64,000 nt of DNA. It comes from Suilimivivens sp963638365 (GTDB lineage Bacteria > Bacillota > Clostridia > Lachnospirales > Lachnospiraceae). Positions 1 through 7,186 of the stretch are shown here, one piece after another. The translations under genes were made by a program, and so were the position numbers. Where the stretch lies: contig CAVHRK010000068.1 in assembly GCA_963638365.1 (NCBI GenBank), positions 54,235-118,234 of the forward strand, in the 5' to 3' direction. The first letter of the stretch is position 1, and each line of letters begins with the position of its first letter. The notes under the pieces were generated by a model. That model worked only from the letters and a program-made list of their open reading frames with translations, did no database searches and had not been told where the DNA came from.

Positions 1-226
1 CGACAAGCGGATCATCCATGCCGACAATGGTCAGATCAATTTCTTTTTCTTTGGCAAATGCAACAATTTTATCAAATTCCATTGCCCCGATCGGTACGCA
101 TTCCGCGATCAGACCGATTCCGGCATTTCCGGGTGCACAATAAATTTTATCTACTTTACTGCTCTTTGCGACACTTGTTGCAATGGCATGCTCTCTGCCA
201 CCGCCGCCTACGATCAATACTTTCAT
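1..226 (-). CDS. purD: Phosphoribosylamine-glycine ligase, N-terminal part (cut by window edge)
   Basis: Ligates phosphoribosylamine to glycine with ATP, giving GAR, the second step of de novo purine synthesis in the cytosol. Only the first 75 codons lie in the window. They begin MKVLIVGGGGREHAIA, the glycine-rich start typical of PurD, and continue through a CAPGNAGI stretch also characteristic of the family. The start is supported by a GGAGGA ribosome binding site a few bases upstream. It is the last gene of the purE-purM-purN-purD run and begins 47 bp after the purN stop, so it is probably cotranscribed. The rest of the protein lies outside the window, so its integrity cannot be judged. 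Confidence 0.93.
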   Translation of the reverse strand, partial: MKVLIVGGGGREHAIATSVAKSSKVDKIYCAPGNAGIGLIAECVPIGAMEFDKIVAFAKEKEIDLTIVGMDDPLV

Positions 227-273
227 AGCTTCCTCCGTCATCCTGTTCTATGATTTCACATTATGTAAACCAA

Positions 274-900
274 TTACTCTTCCACGACTGCGATTCCATT
301 CTCTACCTTCACCTTACCATGAGCAATGAGATCAATGGTCTTCGGCAGAATCTGCCATTCCGCTTCTTCCATTACACGGTGCTGCAGCTCCTCCGGCGTA
401 TCGCCGTTCTTCACATAAACCGCCTTCTGCATGATGATCGCACCATGATCGTATACTTCATCCACAAAATGCACAGTCGCGCCGGTTACCTTCACACCGC
501 TTTTCAAAACAGCTTCATGCGGACGGATTCCATAAAAGCCCTTTCCACAGAAGGAAGGAATCAGTGCCGGATGCACATTGATGATCCGGTTGTGGTATTT
601 CCGTACCAGTTCGACCGGCATCATAATCATCATTCCTGCAAGAACGATGAGATCCGGATTTTCTGCATCGATCGTTTCAATCAGCACCTTCTCAAACTCC
701 GCACGGTCCGCATAGGATTTCATGTCCACCACAATCGGTTTGATTCCGTGTGCCCTGGCACGTTCCAAAGCCCGTACACCCGGTTTATTACTCAATACGA
801 AGCATAACTCGACGTCTGTAATTTTCTTACTTTCTACCGCATCAATAATGGCCTGCAGATTGGTTCCGCCGCCTGCGGCAAGAATTCCAACTCTTAACAT
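274..900 (-). CDS. purN: Phosphoribosylglycinamide formyltransferase
   Basis: Transfers a formyl group from 10-formyl-THF to GAR, the third step of purine synthesis. The 208-residue product has the usual family length. It starts MLRVGILAAGGGTNLQAII, the phosphate-binding glycine loop. The catalytic signature NVHPALIPSF places Asn108 and His110, and the folate/catalytic aspartate is Asp151 in VDEVYDHG. The start codon overlaps the end of purM by 7 bp (ATGTTAA, where TAA is the purM stop), which implies translational coupling. No unusual feature is visible. Confidence 0.96.
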   Translation of the reverse strand: MLRVGILAAGGGTNLQAIIDAVESKKITDVELCFVLSNKPGVRALERARAHGIKPIVVDMKSYADRAEFEKVLIETIDAENPDLIVLAGMMIMMPVELVRKYHNRIINVHPALIPSFCGKGFYGIRPHEAVLKSGVKVTGATVHFVDEVYDHGAIIMQKAVYVKNGDTPEELQHRVMEEAEWQILPKTIDLIAHGKVKVENGIAVVEE

Positions 901-1919
901 AAGTCTACACCCTTTTCACCGGCAATGACATTTCCAACCACATAGCCTTCTTCTCCGGCTTCCTTGATTGCTGTAAGTACCCTGTCCTGATCCGCAGGAT
1001 CAATTGCAAGTACCATGCCAAGTCCCATATTAAAGGTATTGTACATCATCTTTTCTTCAATCTTTCCGGTCTTCTGTAATAATTTAAAAATCGGGAGCAC
1101 CGGATAACTGTCCTTCTGTACCTGCGCGCGCACGCCGTCCGGAAGCATACGGGGAATATTTTCATAGAAACCGCCGCCGGTAATATGGCTGCAGCCCTTT
1201 ACCGTTACACCGGCATCCTTAATCGCCTTTAAAGTCTTCACATAAATCCTGGTCGGTGCAATTAACGCTTCTCCCAAGGTTGTGCCAAGTTCCTCATAAT
1301 AGGTAGCAAGGGACTCCTTCGCCATTTCAAACACCTTACGAACCAGTGAAAATCCATTGCTATGTACACCGGAAGAAGCAATGCCGATTAGCACATCGCC
1401 TGCCTTGATATCTGCTCCGGTGATCAGATCCTTACGGTCTACCACGCCGACTGCAAAGCCCGCAAGATCGTATTCATCCTCCGGCATCAGTCCCGGATGC
1501 TCTGCGGTTTCTCCACCAATCAGGGCTGCTCCTGCCATCTTACAGCCTTCTGCAACACCCTTTACGATCGTAGCAATCTTCTCCGGATAATTCTTTCCAC
1601 ATGCAATATAGTCAAGGAAAAACAATGATTCCCCACCGGCACAGGCCACATCGTTCACGCACATGGCAACCGCATCAATTCCGATGGTGTCATGCTTGTC
1701 CATTAAGAACGCCAGCTTCACCTTCGTACCACAACCGTCGGTTCCGGACAGTAACACCGGATCCTCCATATCTTTAATATTCTTTAAGGAAAAGGCTCCC
1801 GAAAAGCCGCCCAGTCCGCCAAGGACCTCTGGTCTCATTGTTTCCTTCACATACTTTTTCATTAATTCCACAGATTCATATCCTGCTTCAATATCCACAC
1901 CGGCTGTCTTGTAGTCCAT
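894..1919 (-). CDS. purM: Phosphoribosylformylglycinamidine cyclo-ligase (AIR synthase)
   Basis: ATP-dependent ring closure of FGAM to AIR, step five of purine synthesis. The 341-residue product matches the normal PurM length. Recognisable stretches are GGFSGAF near the N-terminus, LLSGTDGCGTKVKLAF (a family signature), the GGETAEHPG loop and ITGGGFYENIPR toward the C-terminus. It lies between purE (65 bp upstream) and purN (7-bp overlap), so it belongs to the same transcript. The short gap to purE holds an interrupted palindrome at 1948-1975. Confidence 0.96.
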   Translation of the reverse strand: MDYKTAGVDIEAGYESVELMKKYVKETMRPEVLGGLGGFSGAFSLKNIKDMEDPVLLSGTDGCGTKVKLAFLMDKHDTIGIDAVAMCVNDVACAGGESLFFLDYIACGKNYPEKIATIVKGVAEGCKMAGAALIGGETAEHPGLMPEDEYDLAGFAVGVVDRKDLITGADIKAGDVLIGIASSGVHSNGFSLVRKVFEMAKESLATYYEELGTTLGEALIAPTRIYVKTLKAIKDAGVTVKGCSHITGGGFYENIPRMLPDGVRAQVQKDSYPVLPIFKLLQKTGKIEEKMMYNTFNMGLGMVLAIDPADQDRVLTAIKEAGEEGYVVGNVIAGEKGVDLC

Positions 1920-1947
1920 GTCGTTCTCCTTTTCTTGTTTTATATCA

Positions 1948-1975
1948 GGTTAACATAACACAATTATGGTAAACC
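1948..1975. repeat. Short interrupted palindrome, GGTTaACATAA ... TTATGgTAAACC
   Basis: Between the purE stop and the purM start an 11-12 bp arm is followed after five bases by its near-perfect inverse. The core TTTACATAA-type arm recurs in the paired palindromes at 29004-29073 and, less well, at 46084 and 9689. With no T-tract it is unlikely to be a terminator. It could be a mild intercistronic hairpin or a small dispersed repeat. Confidence 0.5.
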
Positions 1976-1984
1976 AAAATCCAA

Positions 1985-2485
1985 TTAATAGTTCTTATAT
2001 CCAACCTGCTGAAGCTTCGCATCCTTATCTTCTACCTGCTTCCTCAGGTTCCCGGTATAGCTCTCAATCTTTGCAAGCATCTCTTCATCACCGGTTGCCA
2101 GCATCTTCGCTGCAAGAATGGCTGCATTCTTTGCCCCATCAATGGCAACGGTTGCAACCGGAATTCCGGGAGGCATCTGCATAATGGAGAACACTGCATC
2201 CATTCCCTCAAGATTTTTACCCGAAAGTGGAACACCAATTACCGGAAGCGGAAATAATGCAGCACACATTCCAGGCAGCGCTGCTGCCATGCCCGCACCT
2301 GCAATCATCACTTTGATTCCGCGGTCCTTTGCCGTCCTCGTCCATTCAATTAACAGATCCGGTTCACGGTGAGCGGAAATAATTCTCATCTCATATTCAA
2401 TCCCCAGTTCTTCCAGCATTGCTGCCGCACCGCTCATTACCTTAAGATCTGAGTCGCTGCCCATCACAATTCCTACCGTTGGCAT
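1985..2485 (-). CDS. purE: N5-carboxyaminoimidazole ribonucleotide mutase (class I PurE)
   Basis: Interconverts N5-CAIR and CAIR in purine synthesis. The 166-residue protein has the PurE hallmarks: the nucleotide-phosphate loop VGIVMGSDSDLKVM at the N-terminus, ISAHREPD containing the catalytic histidine, and AGAGMAAALPGM in the middle. An AGGAGGAG ribosome binding site lies about 10 bases before the ATG. It is the first gene of the pur run. No purK is adjacent, so the enzyme supplying N5-CAIR must be encoded elsewhere or bypassed. A promoter and a long structured leader lie directly upstream (2522-2707). Confidence 0.95.
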   Translation of the reverse strand: MPTVGIVMGSDSDLKVMSGAAAMLEELGIEYEMRIISAHREPDLLIEWTRTAKDRGIKVMIAGAGMAAALPGMCAALFPLPVIGVPLSGKNLEGMDAVFSIMQMPPGIPVATVAIDGAKNAAILAAKMLATGDEEMLAKIESYTGNLRKQVEDKDAKLQQVGYKNY

Positions 2486-2521
2486 TTCTTTCTCCTCCTG
2501 TAATTGGCCTGTATATCATCA

Positions 2522-2678
2522 CTTAAAAGTAACTATTCAAACCCCATTCGTAAAACCGTTGCTGACGCAACTCAAGTTTTACTCATGTGGTTACTTCGCC
2601 ATATAAAATTGCTGTTCTACTTGAATGCAAGCATTCGCAGAAAGCAATTTTGCATGGCTCTGAATAGTTACATTTAAA
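2522..2678 (-). ncRNA. Three-way-junction structured element forming the 5' leader of purE
   Basis: On the minus strand an outer helix pairs GTAACTATTCA (2671-2661) with TGAATAGTTAC (2539-2529), and flanking bases extend the arms to about 18 bp. Inside are two long hairpins. The first pairs GCCAT/ATGGC, AAAATTGCT/AGCAATTTT and GAATGC/GCATTC. The second pairs AACC/GGTT, CAT/ATG, GTAAAAC/GTTTTAC and GTTGC/GCAAC, with an opposed GA/GA internal loop. A promoter at 2679-2707 would start transcription at the first arm, so this is the 5' end of the purE message. It does not match the guanine, PRPP or ZTP riboswitch consensus as I know them. A MITE-like repeat with terminal inverted repeats is the main alternative. 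Confidence 0.6.
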
Positions 2679-2707
2679 ATCATATACGAATTATCTCTTC
2701 ATTGCAA
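2679..2707 (-). promoter_or_regulatory. Predicted sigma-A promoter of the purE operon
   Basis: The minus strand reads TTGCAA (2707-2702), a 17-base spacer, then TATGAT (2684-2679). Initiation about seven bases downstream falls at 2672, exactly at the first arm of the structured leader. No upstream terminator for the aminopeptidase gene was found, so some readthrough from it is also possible. Confidence 0.6.
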
Positions 2708-2729
2708 GAAAAACGAAATATTTTCGTAA

Positions 2730-4850
2730 TTATTGAGGTCCTTCCTGATCAAACGCAGCATTCAGTTCCTCACAGCCTGCAAGGACAAATCTTCCTTCTT
2801 CGATGATCGGAATGACTTCTTCTGTCATTGTCACCACGCTCACTTCTCCCAGTTCATCATATGGAATCGTAATATCTGTATGACAGTTAAAATAAGCCTT
2901 ACGGCTGTCCTCCTTACGTTTGATGGAGCACTCGTTGTCCTTTGCAATAATCTCTTTTCCGTCCGGATTAAAGAGGCGCACCTCTTCACTATGGGAATAG
3001 CAGGTATCCCCTACTGCAAAATGAGGGCCTGTTTTCTCTGCAATCAGGATCGGCAGTTTATCTTCAATATGGTACTTTCTTGCTGCCACAAATGCGGTGG
3101 TATTCGTTCCGATCGCAAACTCCCCAATCGGAAGTGTTTCGTGATGGAACAGGATGTTATCCTTAATGAACTTCCGGTTTTCTTCTTCAGATGCAAAGTT
3201 TGCACACATGTAATCGGTCACCTTACCGTCCTCAAACCGTAAGGTCAGATCCTTATACTCCAACTCTTCCAGATAAACATGACTTACATGAAGCGTTCCT
3301 TCCGTTCCGGTCAGTACCGGAGAAGTAAACACCTCCCCAACCGGAATATTCACATCTGCTACACAGTTCTCAAAATTCGTTTCCTTGTCCGGATTCTGCA
3401 GGGTATGAAGCATCACCTTCATATTGGTACGGTTGCCGTTCATTCCCTTTACCATCACATATTTACCCTGGTCAAGCACATCAATAATCTTCTGCTGCAT
3501 CCTCTGATACAACTGATAATCGAGGGTGTTGATCCGGATCACTGCGTCAAAGATCTCCTGATACAGGCCTTCACCGTCTTCCTGTCCCGAAGCAATTTCC
3601 GGCACCGGGAACGCAATGATCGTAAAGCTCCGCTCTTCCCCATGAATGTAATTGTTCTGCAGTTCCCCGGCTGACGCAGCATATTCCACCAGCATCTGCT
3701 GCTGTTCTTTGGATAAATGCAGTGCATTCTTCTGACTGACTAACTCTACGGATTTTTCCCCGAATACTTCCACTACCGCAGGCCCTCCAAAGGTGCCGGC
3801 CTGCTCCTTATATTCCTCATAGGCTTCCTTCAGGGCTTCAAGCCTCACCTGCAAAAGTGCTTTATCCAATATAAGGGCCTGATCGTCCTTGTGGTCAAAA
3901 TCATACTGCTTGTTCGGAATGCCGCCATAATATCCAATACGGCTCATCCCTCTGCCCTCCAGCACCGAAGTCGTTGCCCGGTAAATGGTCGCTTCCAGTC
4001 CGATCTTCCGGAAATTCTGCACGGCTCTGCGGATCATCCGCTCAAAGCCAAGACTGTAGCGGATGTTTACGATCTTTTTCTTCGTAATATCCTTATTTCC
4101 TGCCTCAAAGCCGATCCGGTAGCCTTCCGTATAGGTGTCTGCCATCTTCGCAATCGTCTCTTCCGGAAGGGTATTTAAGTAAGCCGCCGTCTTTAATTCG
4201 TTTTCGGAAATGTATTCTCCAAAGTAATACAGATATCTCACATCGGAAAGGTCTGCTTCCTCGATGATCCTTCTTGCAAAATCCGCATGAACATCCAGCA
4301 TGTTCCGGATCTTCGTGTGGTACGCTTCCCGGGTATAATCGCTGATATAGTAATACAGGGATTCCTTTAAGTGCTCCGGCTTTGGCAGATCAAATTGTCC
4401 TTCCTGTTTCTTACTTTCCTCCGTCTCTTCAAAGCTACACTGGAAAGATCCGTAAATTTCAAGGAATAATTCCAGCCCTTTCACAAGATCCTCGTCCCTG
4501 CCCTCATAGGTATAGGGAATCATGGCACGGAGTTCTCCATATAAAAAGCACAGGATATTTCCGTACGCTTTTCCAAAGACCTGTGCACAATACTCCGGAT
4601 TTCCAAAGCTTGTTTCGTAATGCTCCGGCAGGATATCCTTGAAAAGTGCATGATTGTTCTCCTGAAGCTGCAAAAGATTCCACCGGAACAGTTCCCCGCT
4701 TTCTACAAGCTCCTGCTGTTTCATAAGCAGTAGCAGAAAAGCTGCGGTCTCTTGAAAAAAGCCGGAAAAGCTTCCGACATTGCTCTCGTTTTTAATTTCT
4801 GTAATACGTTCTTTCGCCAGTTCCAGACGTTCTTTGATCATCGGATTCAA
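2730..4850 (-). CDS. M29-type aminopeptidase with long N-terminal helical extension
   Basis: Probable cytosolic metallo-aminopeptidase. The C-terminal third carries the M29 (aminopeptidase T/S) metal-site pattern: a Glu in IPVGEVFTSP near residue 503, a Glu in LPIGEFAIGTN near 573, a His in GPHFAVGDTCYSHSE near 610, and His/Asp in NCHTDITI near 655. The protein is 706 residues, against about 370-410 for classical M29 enzymes; the first 300 or so residues are helix-rich and unassigned. The best start is a TTG at 4850, overlapping the upstream stop, with AGGAG about 10 bases before it; the next ATG, three codons in, is too far from that site. It follows the small membrane protein gene directly and is likely cotranscribed. 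Confidence 0.8.
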   Translation of the reverse strand: MNPMIKERLELAKERITEIKNESNVGSFSGFFQETAAFLLLLMKQQELVESGELFRWNLLQLQENNHALFKDILPEHYETSFGNPEYCAQVFGKAYGNILCFLYGELRAMIPYTYEGRDEDLVKGLELFLEIYGSFQCSFEETEESKKQEGQFDLPKPEHLKESLYYYISDYTREAYHTKIRNMLDVHADFARRIIEEADLSDVRYLYYFGEYISENELKTAAYLNTLPEETIAKMADTYTEGYRIGFEAGNKDITKKKIVNIRYSLGFERMIRRAVQNFRKIGLEATIYRATTSVLEGRGMSRIGYYGGIPNKQYDFDHKDDQALILDKALLQVRLEALKEAYEEYKEQAGTFGGPAVVEVFGEKSVELVSQKNALHLSKEQQQMLVEYAASAGELQNNYIHGEERSFTIIAFPVPEIASGQEDGEGLYQEIFDAVIRINTLDYQLYQRMQQKIIDVLDQGKYVMVKGMNGNRTNMKVMLHTLQNPDKETNFENCVADVNIPVGEVFTSPVLTGTEGTLHVSHVYLEELEYKDLTLRFEDGKVTDYMCANFASEEENRKFIKDNILFHHETLPIGEFAIGTNTTAFVAARKYHIEDKLPILIAEKTGPHFAVGDTCYSHSEEVRLFNPDGKEIIAKDNECSIKRKEDSRKAYFNCHTDITIPYDELGEVSVVTMTEEVIPIIEEGRFVLAGCEELNAAFDQEGPQ

Positions 4851-5176
4851 TCTACATACGCTCCTGCAAATAAAATTAAACTAAGTACAATAAAGGAAAG
4901 CACATTCATTACAATTCCCAGTATCCGGAACAGCCAGAATTTTTCCTGTTCTCTTAAGGACAGGGCTCCAAGAATAAGCCCTGTCACCATAAACACAGAT
5001 GCCAGTAAAGCAGCCGTCGCCAGACGCACCGAGGGCTCTCCTTTATGCAAATACGAAAAATAGACCGCCGTCCCCAATGTAATCAGGGAAAGCAGTCCTA
5101 ATATGGTTGACATAATACCTTTTTGTGAATGAACTTTATTGGTAAAAATATATCCCTTTGTTCTGTTCCACATCAT
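4847..5176 (-). CDS. Small three-helix membrane protein (DUF6142-like)
   Basis: A 109-residue protein of unknown function with three predicted membrane helices, roughly residues 21-41, 52-73 and 85-106, and a short basic N-terminus (WNRTKGYIFTNK). The pattern resembles small conserved membrane proteins of Clostridia grouped as DUF6142, but I assign this from overall look only. It has an AAGGAAATAAA ribosome binding site, follows the 50-codon membrane gene by nine bases, and its stop overlaps the TTG start of the aminopeptidase. The tight packing suggests one transcript from pyrE onward. Confidence 0.75.
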   Translation of the reverse strand: MMWNRTKGYIFTNKVHSQKGIMSTILGLLSLITLGTAVYFSYLHKGEPSVRLATAALLASVFMVTGLILGALSLREQEKFWLFRILGIVMNVLSFIVLSLILFAGAYVD

Positions 5177-5185
5177 TTTATTTCC

Positions 5186-5338
5186 TTAGAAGATTATTTT
5201 GGACTTACTGCTTAACAGTCTCGCTCCATTCACAATCATCATTACACCGCAGGCAAGCCCTACAACCAGGGAAACGACTCCTACTGCAATACTCCAGGCT
5301 CCGGTGTTGTTCATCGTCTTATATACTTTCTCATCCAT
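5186..5338 (-). CDS. 50-residue single-pass membrane protein, unknown function
   Basis: A small open frame starting MDEKVYKTMNNTGAWSIA and ending SKSKIIF. Residues 14-38 form one hydrophobic segment rich in Val, Gly and Ile. GAGGTAGG lies seven to ten bases before the ATG. Support for a real gene comes from the ribosome binding site, the fit between pyrE (35 bp upstream) and the next gene (9 bp downstream), and the clear membrane segment. I do not recognise a family with certainty. It may act with the neighbouring three-helix protein, but that is only inferred from adjacency. Confidence 0.7.
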   Translation of the reverse strand: MDEKVYKTMNNTGAWSIAVGVVSLVVGLACGVMMIVNGARLLSSKSKIIF

Positions 5339-5373
5339 AGGAATACCTACCTCTCTTTCCAAAATCCCGCAGT

Positions 5374-6051
5374 TTAATGTGCACCATACTCTTTATAATA
5401 TGCATCAATTGCTTTCTTTATTTCATCGTCAATGACAACTTTTCCCTGACAGGGACGATTATACAGATACTCTACAACCTCATTCATATTGACAATGGCT
5501 CTGGCATCAATACCATACTTCTCCTTAATCTCATGGAGGGCACTCTTGTCACTCGACAGTCCGCGTTCCATACGGTTTAAGGAAACCATCAGTCCTTTAA
5601 TTTCCACATCCGCCTGCGCTTTGATGATCGGGAAGGTTTCTTCAATGGACTTACCGGAGGTGGTAACATCCTCGATCATAACCACGCGGTCGCCATCCTT
5701 TAATTTACTTCCCAATAAAATTCCTGTATCTCCGTGATCCTTCACTTCCTTACGGTTCGAACAGTAACGGATATCCTTTCCGTATAATTCACTGATCGCC
5801 ATGGTCGTTGCTACGGAAAGGGGAATTCCCTTGTAAGCAGGTCCAAACAGTACATCAAAATCAAGTCCGAAGTTGTCATGAATCGCTTTCGCATAATACT
5901 CACCCAGCTTGCGAAGTTGTGTTCCTGTGACATATGCTCCAGCATTCATAAAAAAAGGAGATTTCCGTCCGCTCTTTAAAGTGAAATCGCCAAACTTAAG
6001 CACCTGACTCTCCACCATAAAATCTATAAACTCCTGTTTGTAGCTTTCCAT
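5374..6051 (-). CDS. pyrE: Orotate phosphoribosyltransferase
   Basis: Converts orotate and PRPP to OMP, the fifth step of pyrimidine synthesis. The PRPP-binding motif is VVMIEDVTTSGKSIEE, and LKSGRKSPFFMNAG near the N-terminus is also typical. The frame stays open for 27 further codons upstream, but the start at 6051 (MESYKQEFIDF) has AAGGAGGA nine bases before it and gives 225 residues, a normal length. It follows pyrF by 90 bp and the two act consecutively. The downstream membrane protein genes follow closely. Confidence 0.95.
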   Translation of the reverse strand: MESYKQEFIDFMVESQVLKFGDFTLKSGRKSPFFMNAGAYVTGTQLRKLGEYYAKAIHDNFGLDFDVLFGPAYKGIPLSVATTMAISELYGKDIRYCSNRKEVKDHGDTGILLGSKLKDGDRVVMIEDVTTSGKSIEETFPIIKAQADVEIKGLMVSLNRMERGLSSDKSALHEIKEKYGIDARAIVNMNEVVEYLYNRPCQGKVVIDDEIKKAIDAYYKEYGAH

Positions 6052-6141
6052 TCCGGTAAATCCTCCTTGTTTTACGCTATTTATGCCATAGATATTTGTT
6101 ATAATCATAACACGATACCCTTGATTTTTCAACTGACACTC

Positions 6142-7077
6142 TTAACGATTTGCCAGTGCCTGTTCAATATCTTCCTTCATGTCAAGCACGGCTGCACGGG
6201 AAGCATCTGCAAAGTTTCCTTCACCAAAACGTGCATATTTTTCCTGCTGATAAGCAGCGATAATCCCACGGGAGGAATTGACAATCGCACCAAGTCCGTC
6301 TTCGTTAAAGAAATGAACGAGGTCAGCGCCCTTTCCGCCCTGTGCACCGTAACCGGGTACTAAGATATAACTCTTCGGCATAATTTTACGAAGTACTTTT
6401 CCCATCTCCGGATAAGTGGCACCGACAACTGCTCCGACATAGCTGTAGATGTCACCCATATGGGTTTCTCCCCATTTTGCTACCTGTTCCCCTACCACTT
6501 CATAGAGCGGACGGTTTCCGGCATCTGCAATCTGCCGGTCCTGGAATTCTCCGCTGCTCGGATTGGAAGTCTTCACCAGTACGAAAATCCCCTTCTTCTC
6601 TTCTTTACAAACCTTGATAAACGGATTGACACCATCGGATCCCAGATACGGGTTTACGGTTACGAAATCTTCGTCAAAGCCATAATAGGACCTGCTTCCA
6701 ACATGCACCTTGCCAAGATGCCCAACGGCATAGGCTTCCGAAGTAGAACCAATATCTCCACGCTTGATATCGCCGATGACAATGAGTCCCTTTTCCTTAC
6801 AGTACTGTACCGTTTTATAGAATGCGGAAAGTCCCGGAAGTCCAAACTGTTCATACATGGCAATCTGCGGTTTGACTGCCGGAACAAGGTCATACATTGC
6901 ATCTACGATGGCCTTATTGTACTGCCAGATCGCTTCTGCTGCTCCTTCCAGTGTTTCTCCCAATTCCGTAAATGCTTTTTCTTTGATGTGCTCCGGAATG
7001 AATTTCATCATCGGATCCAATCCCACGACAATCGGTGCTCCGGTCTTTTTAATCTGTGCTACCAACTTGTTAATCAT
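6142..7077 (-). CDS. pyrF: Orotidine 5'-phosphate decarboxylase, type 2
   Basis: Decarboxylates OMP to UMP, the last step of UMP synthesis. The catalytic Asp-Lys-x-x-Asp motif is IGDIKRGDIGST (Asp103, Lys105, Asp108). VVGLDPMMKFIP at the N-terminus and the length of 311 residues put it in the longer type 2 subfamily rather than the roughly 230-residue type 1 form. It is separated from nrdD by a strong terminator and lies upstream of pyrE, so pyrF-pyrE probably form their own unit. No clear promoter was seen in the 32 bases between terminator and start. Confidence 0.95.
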   Translation of the reverse strand: MINKLVAQIKKTGAPIVVGLDPMMKFIPEHIKEKAFTELGETLEGAAEAIWQYNKAIVDAMYDLVPAVKPQIAMYEQFGLPGLSAFYKTVQYCKEKGLIVIGDIKRGDIGSTSEAYAVGHLGKVHVGSRSYYGFDEDFVTVNPYLGSDGVNPFIKVCKEEKKGIFVLVKTSNPSSGEFQDRQIADAGNRPLYEVVGEQVAKWGETHMGDIYSYVGAVVGATYPEMGKVLRKIMPKSYILVPGYGAQGGKGADLVHFFNEDGLGAIVNSSRGIIAAYQQEKYARFGEGNFADASRAAVLDMKEDIEQALANR

Positions 7078-7109
7078 ATTTTCTCTCTCCTCTATATATT
7101 ACTTCAAGA

Positions 7110-7139
7110 AAAATGCCGACATTTTATAGTCGGCATTTT
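7110..7139 (-). terminator. Rho-independent terminator after nrdD
   Basis: An 11-bp perfect stem (AAAATGCCGAC with GTCGGCATTTT) and an eight-base loop, followed on the minus strand by TTTTTC. It lies between the nrdD stop (7187) and the pyrF start (7077). The arms also give a T-run on the plus strand, but there is no plus-strand gene to terminate. Confidence 0.85.
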
Positions 7140-7186
7140 CAATTTCCTTTAAAATATTCCACCGGATCTTCTGTCCTTATAACCCC

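Noticed and set aside
250..807. A 185-codon plus-strand open frame
   Set aside because: Antisense to purN, with histidine- and arginine-rich composition and no start signal.
2522..2678. Guanine, PRPP or ZTP riboswitch
   Set aside because: The conserved core sequences of these classes as I know them are not present; the element was kept only as a candidate of unknown type.
6052..6132. Longer N-terminus for pyrE
   Set aside because: The internal ATG has an ideal ribosome binding site and gives the normal family length.
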